Below are positions 11,275 to 20,709 of a DNA stretch of 64,000 nt, piece by piece. Made by a program: the position numbers and the translations under genes. The notes below the pieces were generated by a model. It was not told the DNA's origin. It made no database searches and was given only the letters and a program-made list of their open reading frames with translations. The DNA is from Limnephilus marmoratus. Lineage: Eukaryota; Arthropoda; Insecta; Trichoptera; Limnephilidae. Position 1 is the stretch's first letter; the number at the start of each line of letters is the position of its first letter. The stretch spans positions 23,947,770 to 24,011,769 of the forward strand of contig OU862923.1 in NCBI GenBank assembly GCA_917880885.1, in the 5' to 3' direction.

Positions 11275-11340
11275 TATTAATCTGTGTTATCGACATGTTT
11301 CAAAAACAAAGTTTTGAAACATGTCGATAATATAGATTAT
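11275..11340. repeat. Long imperfect inverted repeat (hairpin)
   Basis: A left arm containing TATCGACATGTTTCAAAA and a right arm containing TTTTGAAACATGTCGATA are perfect over at least 18 bp and separated by six bases; pairing extends further with mismatches. It could be the core of a short fold-back element; no duplication was identified. Confidence 0.6.
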
Positions 11341-11591
11341 ATAGTGGGGTTATATAACGTAATTTGTTTTCACTTAATTATTTTTGTGACTTCAGGTTTT
11401 TCTTAGATAAGTCTAAAATAAAACTCTGGGATCAACAATACGCTTGGGATATTTCAATGAGCTCCGGATGCTGTAATTAGCAGGCGGTAGGAATAAATCT
11501 GGGTCTTGACCTTGAGGTTGCAAAAGCATTTCTTATACTCTAAATCCCTACATTATCAACAATTATTAATCTCTTAAACTACTCTCTAGGA

Positions 11592-12139
11592 CCGTGGTCG
11601 TCAAACTGCGGCCCGCGGGCCGCATGCGGTCCGCGACGGATATTGGTGCGGCCCGCACAAATATCTGGCATTTTCTTTTTAATTTTTTTTTTTAAGTACA
11701 ATTATACTATCAGTTTTTTGCGGCCCGCATAAATATCTTCCGTTTCCTTTTTAAATATTTTTTTTTCATGTACAATTAATTATATTATCCGTTTTTTTTA
11801 AAATTATTTATACTGTCGTTTGAGAGTGAAGGTAGGTAAAAAAAATATGGTCAAAAAAGACCAAAAAACACGCTTATCACGTACTAACACAGCAAAACAA
11901 ACTTTAATATTAATTAATTTTTGTTATTGTACCTATTTATTTTTATCACGTGTGCGAAAATTCACACATTTCGATAGTTCGGGAAGCGGATGACAATTGA
12001 ACAGAAAGATTTCATTACCCGGTACTTTAATATAAAATAATTGCTCTTTTAAACTTGCTAAACAAAAAGGTTCAACCTCCAAGGTGATACCTCCTATTGT
12101 TCTATGTGGCCCTTGACCAGAAAAGTGTGACGACCGCTG
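11592..12139. mobile_element. hAT-type MITE, 548 bp
   Basis: The element is flanked by a perfect 8-bp duplication CTCTAGGA (11584-11591 and 12140-12147), the size made by hAT transposases. Ends are CCGTGGTCGTCAAACTGCGG on the left and, read inward from the right, CAGCGGTCGTCACAC; the expected hAT start CAG is intact only on the right. The inside is GC-rich at the left end (CGGCCCGCGGGCCGC) and AT-rich elsewhere, with no transposase. Confidence 0.8.
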
Positions 12140-12169
12140 CTCTAGGATATCACAACGCTTTGGACACTC

Positions 12170-12517
12170 CTATTACATAGTATAAAGTAAAGTCGCTCCC
12201 GCTGTCTGTACGCTTAGATCTTTTAAAGTACGCAACGGATTTTCATGCGGTTTTCACCAAAAGATAGAGTGATTCATGAGGAAGGTTTAAGTATATAATT
12301 TGTCGAGGTTTTGAGTAAATTGGTTGACATATGTAATATATAAAGGGAGCTGGCTGGAAAGCGGGCAGCGGGCAGCGGGCTGGCAAACGGCGGTTTGGAT
12401 TTGGCATTTGGTATGCAAATTAACAGACGGCGTTGGTTATAAAGGTTGGGTAATGGCGTTGTTAGTAGACGGCGTTATGTTTCGTTAGCCACAGCAACGT
12501 GTGGCCGGGTCTGCTAG
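12170..12517 (+). mobile_element. Non-autonomous Helitron-like element
   Basis: The 3' end is a hairpin (GCCACA, six-base loop, TGTGGC, at 12488-12505) followed 8 nt later by CTAG and T, the Helitron signature. The same element, inverted, is at 41398-41690. The 5' end is placed only roughly at the shared CATAGTATAAAGT segment. It includes short GCGGGCA repeats near 12362. There is no helicase. Confidence 0.65.
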
Positions 12518-13627
12518 TATTTAGTGATAAATTACAATAGCAACTAGCTCGGGTGGCTTTAGTTAGCGGGTGGTAGGAATATTTCTGGGCCACGACCTTG
12601 AGGATGCAAAAGTATTTCTCATAGTCAAAGTCTAAATCGTATCGACAATTATTAATCTCTTAAACTAATAATATCTAGGATATCACAATTATGAATATTT
12701 ATTACTTTCAGAGTGGAATACACTCTTAACAATATCGCCCTGGTTAAAAATCATCATAAAGAATTGAAAATTTGCTTCAAATGGTTTTAGACATGTTTGA
12801 TGACAGGATTTGCCTTCAGCCTCAGAATATTTCTAATAATTGCGCATGCTGTATTCTCACTGATAGATTGGTTTGGGAACGGACAGTTTAAAAACACACA
12901 GACCACATAAAAAAAAAAAACTTTGCGAAAAAGCTTTTATTTTCTGTAGGTACACTTAATGATTTAATATGACGATATGTCATCGGAAAATTGCTAAAAC
13001 AAAACGGAATATAATTTTTAATTTCACGATTGAAATGATGGCTTGTTATAATTTTATTCTGCAAAAAAAAACATAAAAAGGATTACACCTCCCAGCACTT
13101 AGCTCTCTGATTGGCAATTCTGTTTGGCGACCTACCCGCTTGAAACGCACACCTGAAAAATTTAAGGCTTCGTATTATTTTTCAGCAGAAAGGAGGCTTC
13201 GAATTTTCCAGAAACACTTTGTATTCACATCAGGACTTGGACGGCAAACGAACCTGCCCCCGGGGCGATCCCTATGTTTCATTATAGTGATTTAGAAATT
13301 CACGTTCCTGCCTTGGCGAAAACATACAAATAAATATCTACCTCATTTTATTTATCAGTCCGGGAGTATATAAAATATTTTGATGGGGTCTGAGTCATAT
13401 TTTTATTTTACCAGCGAGAGAGAGTAAAATATATTACAGTTTTCATATTATTAAGAGGGATTTAAAGGTCCGCATTTTCTTTTAGAATAGAAATAAAACC
13501 GCACAAAGCAGCTTAAATATATATTTCAGTATTTTTGCTAAGCTTCGAGACTCACTTGTGGTAACCATACACAACTTTTACATCACAATTTATTAAAATA
13601 AAATAATAAATATTGGGTGGGCAGAGG
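12518..13627. other. Unassigned stretch with a repY fragment
   Basis: A short degenerate repY piece lies at about 12707-12790 (GAGTGGAA, then ATCGCCCTGG). The remainder has no gene or repeat that I recognise. Confidence 0.35.
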
Positions 13628-13750
13628 CATTGAAAGCTATTTTATAGACCATAATTACGATTCAAAGAATAATTACTAAAATTATCCTTAGAAAACCATA
13701 CGACCTCTCTACTTCGGAGATATTTTGGGAATTTAATGATGAATGTATCA
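13628..13750 (+). pseudogene. LINE-A C-terminal fragment
   Basis: About 35 codons read ITKIILRKPYDLSTSEIFWE, closely similar in layout to the segment following the RT in LINE-A (IIKIILKKPSDYPTDQLFKE). It ends without recognisable 3' UTR. A short relic only. Confidence 0.6.
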
Positions 13751-13975
13751 CAGAATTGTATTGTATTTTTTTATTTCCAAGGCTTAAGTTATCTAAGCTT
13801 TTTGCTTTCTGGTTAATATGAAATATGAAGAATATTTATACGAGTGGTTATTTCAATATAAAATAAGGAACAGTCATTACATTTGAGTTTATATTAGTTC
13901 AATGTTGAAAAAATCTCTTCTAATATTAAACCAGCTTATTAATCCCTCGCCACGCCTGCACCCCTACCACAATAC

Positions 13976-14262
13976 TTTTTTATTTTTTTTTTTACATTAA
14001 CTCCACACAGGAGGCCCTGAGGAAAATAATTTCCCTCAGGGCCTATGTCATCTGGGATGCTGTGTGGAGGGTCTTTTTGAGGAGAGGAAGGAATGAACAT
14101 TGGTCTTGAAGAGACCCATGTGTAGGAAGGAGGAAACACAGAGGCCGGCAAATCATTCCACAGCTGAGCTGTTGAGCACAAGAACGAGTCGAAGAAACGA
14201 CCCGTTCTCATGTGACAAATGTCAACTGTGTACAAATGTTGGGCACGCGTTTGGCGTGTTTG
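13976..14262 (-). mobile_element. LINE-B copy 2, short 3' end
   Basis: The poly-T and nested hairpins are followed by the C-terminal LINE-B codons read on the minus strand (RQTRAQHLYTVDICHMRTGR). It stops at GTGTTT, about 290 bp from the poly(A). It interrupts the Penelope-like 3' region. Confidence 0.85.
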
Positions 14263-14316
14263 TTGTACATTGTACCCACCCACTGTTTTGTAATTGTCAA
14301 GTCAGTATATATTTGC

Positions 14317-14350
14317 CCTGGGGAACGAATGGTCGTTCCGAAACCGGTCG
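14317..14350 (+). other. Hammerhead-like fold, copy in Penelope 3' end
   Basis: CTGGGGAACGA, a four-base loop and TCGTTCC are followed by GAAACC. A 7-bp stem is formed. Compared with the better copy at 17012, the CTGANGA box is damaged. GGTT further down (14371 region) could close a third stem. Confidence 0.4.
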
Positions 14351-14470
14351 GCGCTAATAAAATATAAGTGGTTCTAACAAACATATATTGTTTCATTTAT
14401 TTCTAATGGATAACCACAAATTTATAGCTTCATTCAAAATTACAAATAACATTTCATTAATGTAATTCAC

Positions 14471-15340
14471 CCCTCAGCTAGCAAAAGCAATAGATTCAAA
14501 CAAATGGCATAGTGGCCATTCCAATGCTAAAAACGACCACAACCCAGCACCACTACTTGTGCTTAGGTGTGAAAGAGTACAATATACTTTTGGCCAAAAA
14601 CAAATGAATGTAAGTCTGAAATGTAAACATTTTAAGCTAATTAACTCCTCGAAATTGGATAATGATATGTTGTATCCTTAATATACTATTCTGCATAAAA
14701 AAAACTATCATTTATGTTGTTGTTTTTCTAAAATTATTTACGTTGAATTACGTTTGTATTTATTTAATTAGTCTGATTATTGCCTTTTTTTTAATGTGTA
14801 TAAATATCTACTCCTCTCGTAACCACGAGCTACTGGAGCTCAACTTATGAAAAAGTATAATAATTAGGAAAAAACAAACATACATTTACATATTGTTATA
14901 ATTTGACATGTTATATTGTTTTTTTTGTAATAAATTAATAAAAAACAAAACCTCATACGGTTCATTAGTTATATGAAATAGTTCACATTTATGTCAATTG
15001 CGATTACTTTTACCTTTAAGTGGGAAGTATTCGCATTTTGATTTCAATCTGGTCCTGAGCGCAAAATTACTTACCTGGATTCTTTCTTATATTCTTACAA
15101 AACTACATATACAACATAATATTTCACCATACATAAGATTTAAAATCATTATGTAAAAGAATAAGTAGGTGCACCCAATAACCGCGTACGCCTCCACACA
15201 CCATAACCATTTACTTACAAAAAAATAAAATAATCTTTAAAAAACAGGTGAATGAGATTGCCTCTTTGAACCCGTGAAACAAACATTATAAAATTGTCAT
15301 AGACCACACCATTCTGACAAAACTTGTTTTATTAGCAATT
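14471..15340. other. Unassigned AT-rich stretch
   Basis: No coding potential or recognisable repeat was found. Short frames here are low-complexity. Confidence 0.35.
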
Positions 15341-15343
15341 ATT

Positions 15344-15480
15344 TTTTTATTTTATTTTATGTATTTTAATGTATTAATCATGTAAGTACATGTTACATGA
15401 TTAATACATTTACTTGAGAAGATACATTAGGTCACCATACTAGGCAGCTGTATGTATCATGGTGACCAACGGAGGATAGT
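15344..15480 (-). mobile_element. LINE-J 3' tail, copy 1
   Basis: A T-rich run (the poly(A) of the minus strand) is followed by a perfect 18-bp inverted repeat (AATGTATTAATCATGTAA, 15368-15410) and then by a hairpin GTCACCAT/ATGGTGAC (15431-15466) with GCAGCTG in the loop. The second hairpin is shared with the plus-strand copy at 56190-56299. Confidence 0.55.
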
Positions 15481-15930
15481 TATTTTGAAATGAAGTCTAG
15501 TAAGTGTAAACATTTTTAAGTGAAATTATTAAAAAAAAATTGGAAAATCGGTAAAAATATTTCCAATACCTCACAAATTTCCAAAGTTGCCTGGAAAATA
15601 AACACAAATAAGTAAGGTACATTGCTTTTATGTATGTACACAAATACACGTACATACATACATGCACACATACATGCATATATACACTTACTTAAACATG
15701 TATTTATGCATACCCACACGTACATGTATATTCATATAATTTGATGGCAGAAACAAGCCGTCAGCAAATAGTGACAAAAACAAGAACATCTAAAGGAGGC
15801 TGGATTCTACTGCATAATATATGTACATACATATGCCTGTGTTATAGAGTTATAATATACGCATTTTATGTTTGCAAGTCTCGGTTTTAAATAAAATAAA
15901 AAATAATAAATAATTTTAAAAATATATATA
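15481..15930. other. Unassigned, with an ATAC-type microsatellite
   Basis: Degenerate ACAT/ATGT tetranucleotide repeats occupy about 15630-15740. The rest is AT-rich with no supported gene. Confidence 0.5.
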
Positions 15931-16915
15931 TATATTGGAAAAACAACTCGTAATTTTGAAATCAGAAACAAAGAACATTTAAGGTGTCTTAAGAGCGTTT
16001 AACCAGCCATTGTTCTTCCGATCGTGCAGGGCGTTTACAATGAGAAAGATTAATTATTCTCCGTACCAGCTTTTTTAAATTATAACTCAATATCGAATTT
16101 ATTTCAATCCAAATTAGCTTTAATTTATACCTTCATCCAAAAATGCTGAAAGGCGTGATGATAAAACTATTAAAATAGTGTACTTTTTGTATTTATTTTT
16201 TTATTATAAGTATTTATCATTTTTCAATAATGTCTAAATTTAATAAGAATGTTAAAAAAATCTGAAATATATTAGTTTGTAAGTGCGCAAATAAATACAC
16301 AAATGGACCAATTTTCGTCAAGAAACACATGTACGTACATATTTTTTAATGATTTTATTGAAACTAAAATTAAAATTCTAATACATAACTTTGCTAGATA
16401 ATGTATTGATTTATTTTACTGCATGATTACATTATTTGAAATGGGTGTGGTATAATACAAAAACTTTTTTGAAAATTTAACAAATCTGCCAACGACCTAT
16501 GGAATAACCTTATTATACTAAAAATTTAAAAAAATTCTAAAAATTTATTACATAACTATGCTAGATAAAAGAACAATCTTTCGAAATCCATTTATAATTT
16601 TTTGTGGAAAAGAGTCAATACGTCTAAAAACTTTTTTGAAAATGACGTATTTCCGGCTTTCTCTGGTAATGCCCTCTTAATAATAATAATTTTTCTGAGA
16701 TTGCTAACCATATCATTGAAAATAACCATAGTTTTGAAAAAAATGCAGGGATAAATATTCTTCATATTAATCATAAAGGAAAACGTTTAGATAACTTAGA
16801 AGCCTTGGAAATTAAAAAATCCCTTAAAAATAATGAATCTATTATCAACAAACAAAAAATATTGTCATATAGCCCAATCATGGATTTGTTCCCCTACCCA
16901 CCCACTCTACACTAA
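15931..16915 (+). pseudogene. Penelope-like GIY-YIG endonuclease C-terminus, interrupted by a TTAA MITE
   Basis: The first part (15931-15992) reads YIGKTTRNFEIRNKEHLRCL, with the YIG and the Arg and His-Leu that follow in GIY-YIG nucleases of Penelope-like elements. At the TTAA of 15989-15992 a MITE of about 690 bp is inserted. After it (from 16679) the frame goes on precisely: NNNNFSEIANHIIENNHSF, then ILHINHKGKRLDNLEALEI and a stop at 16913-16915. The phrase ILHINHKGKRLDNLEALEI is the usual end of these proteins. The domain nicks DNA for insertion of the element. The RT that should lie upstream is not visible, so the copy is 5'-truncated as well. Confidence 0.75.
15989..16680 (+). mobile_element. 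TTAA MITE, copy 1 (692 bp)
   Basis: The element is flanked by TTAA on both sides and has imperfect terminal inverted repeats: TTAAGAGCGTTTAACCAG on the left against TTAAGAGGGCATTACCAG read inward from the right (14 of 18 equal). A TTAA target is typical of piggyBac-like transposons, but the ends are not the standard CCCTAGAAAG type. This copy lacks about 30 bp near its left end relative to the others. No transposase. Confidence 0.85.
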
Positions 16916-17130
16916 TACCTACCCACCAAATCTACATTATTAACTAGCAACGACTCCACCCCTACCATAATAAAACATTGTTCGAAACTGTCAAATTAGT
17001 AGAAGCTTTCCCTGACGAAGGAACGTTTGTTCCGAAACCATAAGTGGTTTACACAAAGTTGAATTATTTCATTTTTCTATAATGAATAACCACAAAGTAA
17101 TAGCTACATTCAAAAATATAATAAATAATT
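16916..17130 (+). other. 3' region of the Penelope-like element
   Basis: It follows the stop codon of the GIY-YIG frame. It has CACCCCTACCATAATA, the fold at 17012-17050, and ATAACCACAAAGTAATAGCT at the end, all matched by the other copy at 13928-14470. Confidence 0.6.
17012..17050 (+). other. Hammerhead-like RNA fold in the Penelope 3' region
   Basis: CTGACGA (17012-17018), then a stem GGAAC-GTTT-GTTCC, then GAAACCA, a four-base loop TAAG, and TGGTT. The order box-stem-GAAA-stem-GTT equals the core of a type I hammerhead ribozyme, with GTT as the cleavage triplet. It differs by one extra A between CTGACGA and the stem. Hammerheads are known from Penelope-like elements, which makes the location meaningful. 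Activity is not shown. Confidence 0.5.
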
Positions 17131-17420
17131 AATTTATATCACTATCTGAGTACGTGAAACAAGTCGTAAACACTGTCATAGTCACTCATCAGAAGGTCAA
17201 CAGGCGCCTTTCTGAAAGTGAGATATTATATCCATAAAAGTAATAAAAATAATAATAATTATTACATAATTACCAATAAAAAATACGAAAACCATTAAAA
17301 AAAGTTATTTCAGTTTTTATTTTCTTCGTAGGGCTCACTACACACGAGCTAATTCAATTGAGGAATGAGCGCAGGTGAAGCATTCAAGATTTGACGCAAG
17401 CATCGCCGCGTACGGTTAAC
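17131..17420. other. Unassigned spacer
   Basis: No supported feature between the Penelope 3' end and the repX copy. Confidence 0.35.
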
Positions 17421-17765
17421 ACAATTTGGGAGGCGGGAATGGGTACCGCCGCCCCGGGAACCTTTATTGGATAACCAACACCTCTGCCATAGGTCACCCC
17501 AAGTGGTTCGCTACGTTTGGTGATTTAGCAGGGGTGCCTGGGTTCATGGGTGAGATTTGTCTAGGTCTTGGAAGCGGATGACCAAGACACACTGAACCCC
17601 AGATTCCTACCCACCCCTTAAAACCGTTTCCTTCCCAGAACTTTCCTCTCCTTCCTTTCCTTAAAATAACCCTCCACACAGCATCCCCAAAGATGACATA
17701 GGTCCTTAGGGAAATTATTTTCCTCAGGGCCTCCTGTATGGAACTCATGTAAAAAAAAAAAAAAC
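17421..17765 (+). repeat. repX copy 1 (SINE-like or LINE 3' end)
   Basis: It begins ATTTGGGAGGCGGGAATGG, has a GC-rich front and ends with the same hairpin pair as LINE-B (CCTCCACACAGCATCCC to CTCAGGGCCTCCTGTATGG) and poly(A). An inverted copy with the same beginning and end is at 28165-28507, so these are probably the natural ends of the unit. Confidence 0.7.
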
Positions 17766-17812
17766 ACCTAACTACTGGTCTGACAAAATAAAATATTATT
17801 GGTGCATTGTTA

Positions 17813-18661
17813 GAGCCCGTTCACACTTCCGTCGTAAAAACGGAGAGGGGTTCCGTCGTCACGACGGAAGCCCTAGCCGCTGTAGTGGCTCTATGGAGCT
17901 GTTCACACTTGTCGGATCCGGCGCGAAGACGGATCCGTTTTTTTTCGCCGGAGAGTTCGCCTACGCAGAGCGTCCGTCGTGAAGCCGGAAGGGAACGCGC
18001 TGGCTCATACATTTCAATGGAGCTGTTCACACTACACGGCGGGACGACGGATCCGTTTTGAACCCGCCACACCGCCCGCTCCCAGACGCAAGGCGGCAGG
18101 CAATTTGTGTTTTTATGGGGCGCGCGTTTGGCGTTTTGTAATATTATTATATAATATATATGTTCGTTCCAGAATGCGATTTTTTCTATTTAATCTCAAG
18201 AAAATATTTAGTCATATCATTCATGTTTTTTAGTGATTTTAGTTATAATAATTGCTGAATGATTTTCGCGTACTTTCTCCTTTTCAAGTATGCAAACACA
18301 ATATTCTCCCACGGTTTGAACAAATAAGGTCCGACCCCTGAAGTAATTTTATGGCTGGAATTATATCAATACATTCCCTTACCGAATTCGAAGAAAAAGT
18401 TTATTATTTAAATTGTTTTATTTTTAAGTAGGTATTTGTACATTTCAAATAGCACCTATTATGGCATTATAGCAACTATTTATGGCAGCCTCAAGGGAAA
18501 GTTTTTGCTGTCGGCCGTACTGAAGAATGATAAAATGTTTTGGTCGTTGTTTTCGTAGAGTAGGGTCCGTCTTGAAAACGGAAGTGTGAACAGGGGCCTA
18601 GGGCTTCCGTCGTGACGACGGAACCCCTCTCCGTTTTTACGACGGAAGTGTGAACGGGCTC
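17813..18661. mobile_element. PIF/Harbinger-type MITE, 849 bp
   Basis: Terminal inverted repeats of about 64 bp start with GAGCCCGTTCACACTTCCG on the left and have the same sequence inverted on the right. The flanking duplication is TTA (17810-17812 and 18662-18664), the trinucleotide used by PIF/Harbinger. Inside, the segment GAGCTGTTCACAC with GGATCCG occurs twice more, so the termini are echoed in subterminal repeats. No transposase is present. Confidence 0.82.
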
Positions 18662-18664
18662 TTA

Positions 18665-19259
18665 CTTTTTTTTACATAACCTCCACACAGGAGGCCATGA
18701 GGAAAATAATTTCCCTCAGGGCCTGTGTTATGCCTATGTCATCTGAGATGCTGTGTGGAGGGTCTTTTTGAGGAGAAGAAGGAATGAACATTGGTCTTGA
18801 TGTTGTAGAAAGGCCGGCAATTCTTCCACAGCCAAGCTGTTGAACAAAGAAGGAGTCGAAAAAGTGATCCATTCTCATGTGACCAATTTCAACCGTGTAC
18901 ATATTGTTGGGCACGCGTTTGGTGTGTTTTCCGACTATGCACGGGTGCTGAAGGGATCAATGACGCTAGTTCCTCGGAGCATCTTCCATTGAAATACCGG
19001 TAGAACAGCGATAGCATTCCTACCCGACGTCTATGCTCTAAAGATTGCAATCCGTCTATTAAATTGGAGAATATATCAGACGGGCCGCCCGTTTCTACAC
19101 AGAGTCGAGTGTTTTTTCAAGTATTTTGAGGCTCCAGACCAGAGGTGGCTGCCAAATTCAACCGTGGCGCACACTTGTGATTTGTACAGGGCTAGCAGTT
19201 GTGTACTATTAAGTATCTACGGGCCCTGTACAGTACGCCCAGTTTTTGAGAGGCTAACT
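18665..19259 (-). mobile_element. LINE-B copy 3, 3' end
   Basis: Poly-T, nested hairpins and about 590 bp of LINE-B read on the minus strand, with frame breaks (for example a deletion near 18800-18830). It starts directly at the TTA duplication of the Harbinger-type MITE and ends at GGCTAACTT, where LINE-F sequence begins. Confidence 0.85.
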
Positions 19260-19740
19260 TGTTCTTTACTCGCCCGAAATCGAACAATTATTCGTCGAAC
19301 GGTCTACATGGCATAGAAACATGGTTTCACTACCGAACCAGCTCAATAGAACGACTCCGGATCCAATATAATGATGCTTGCAGAATTATATTTGGATACA
19401 GAAGATACAGCAGCGCATCTTCAATGTTTACGGAGCTAGGACTATACGGATTCGCCGGATGAGACACCGGGTCACTGGAGCCAGGATGCGGCTAATGGCT
19501 TCCGATTTCCGATAACACAGTGGTGATCGCAGCCTTCCAGCACCAAGCGCCACTCCTGAGCGAGCGCTGGGCCCGAGCTCACTCCAGACCACGTCCTACA
19601 TTATAATTGATTATTTATTTTATTTCTATTATCGCTTATGTTTTATGTTTTAATTTTTTTTTCTATTCTTTTCAATTTTTTTTTTATTTGTTGTGTAAAT
19701 ATGTACAACTTTATGATTAGACGCGTTAAATTAAATCAGA
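19260..19740 (+). pseudogene. LINE-F reverse transcriptase C-terminal fragment and tail
   Basis: A short frame reads SSIERLRIQYNDACRIIFGY followed by RRYSSASSMFTELGLYGF, the pattern of the region after the RT thumb in several LINE groups (RLRxxYNxAxRIxxGxxRxxSAS). A frame break follows at GF, and related codons continue (MRHRVTGARMRLMAS). The non-coding tail to 19740 is T-rich. Confidence 0.55.
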
Positions 19741-20089
19741 ATAGTAAAATGGTTTATCTTTGATTCTGGCAGCACATACATAGTCTGCAACTAGAATTTT
19801 ATAACTGCACTTGAATAAAATAATGGTCTCTTTCGAAATGTATCAGCAGATGAATACACAACCGAAATTCATTCATTAATACATTCTGAACACAATTCTG
19901 GTTTTAATTAAGAGTGAATCTGTTTGCGTGTTATCAGTTTTAATTAGTAAATCATAATATGCGTACGGTTTTCCTACGAATTGCGATTTTTGTAGCTTAA
20001 AAAATTATAATTTTTGATATTTTTAATAAATAATAAAAAAAGAGTTGTATGATTGCACTATTCTCCCCACATCCTGAAATAAACATTAT

Positions 20090-20700
20090 TATTATTATTT
20101 TTATAATGTTAGAAGCATTAGATTTAAAATCTGAAGATTTCTTGATTGAAATGTTCTGTTTCACTACTATTATGGATAATATGGGGGAAAGCCCTTACAA
20201 ACTCCTACTTGTACACAAACATACCACAAGATTTAGAGAAGGAAATGGCCTAAAAACTCCTCGAATATTAAATAAATATGGAAGCCGTACTCTTGAATAT
20301 CTAATACCAGTGATTTTTAATAAAATCGATAAAAACAATTAAATTTGAAAAAAATGAGAAACTAAGTCCTAAAACGATAAAACTATGGTTAATGAACGAA
20401 AACTCCATGTATCTTTGAATATCTTAATATAGCAGCCTACATATCTTGTTATTAGGCAGGTATATTGAAATATCTTATATATTAATAGTTGTAAGTTAAA
20501 TTATCTAATATTACTATGTGATCTATTCTAATGTTTCCTTAAAACTATGTATTTACAAATTTTTTCTTAGATATTATATTAAGAATATTTAAATTGTTAG
20601 AACCTGCAGACAAGCTGCCATATGACAGCTTTGTGGGTCTACTCAAATTTTTGTACAAAATATATTCTGTAGTTTAGTAAATAAATAAAAAAAATAAAAA
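20090..20700 (+). pseudogene. LINE-E C-terminal fragment and 3' UTR, copy 2
   Basis: The frame to 20342 ends with LKTPRILNKYGSRTLEYLIP-VIFN, matching the end of LINE-E copy 1 (NKYGQRTFKYIIPKIFN near 44740). The 3' UTR includes a hairpin AAGCTGCCA/TGACAGCTT at 20612-20631, and a poly(A)-like run ends at about 20703. Confidence 0.6.
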
Positions 20701-20709
20701 AAAACGCGC

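Larger units (their letters stand above)
10133..11590. other. Unassigned region with two folding motifs
   Basis: No coding region is supported. A hammerhead-like fold lies at 10404-10440 and an inverted repeat at 11275-11340. On the minus strand at 10173-10508 a 111-codon frame includes a Cys-x2-Cys...His pattern, but I judge this a chance match. Confidence 0.4.
13928..14470 (+). mobile_element. Penelope-like element 3' end, split by LINE-B
   Basis: Pieces at 13928-13975 (CACCCCTACCACAATA) and 14263-14470 match, in order, the sequence downstream of the GIY-YIG gene at 16916-17130. Between them lies LINE-B copy 2. The right piece contains a fold of the hammerhead-like type at 14317-14350 and ends with ATAACCACAAATTTATAGC, also shared with the other copy. 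Confidence 0.6.

Noticed and set aside
17807..18233. Several overlapping frames of about 84 codons on both strands
   Set aside because: They come from the GC-rich inverted repeats of the Harbinger-type MITE.
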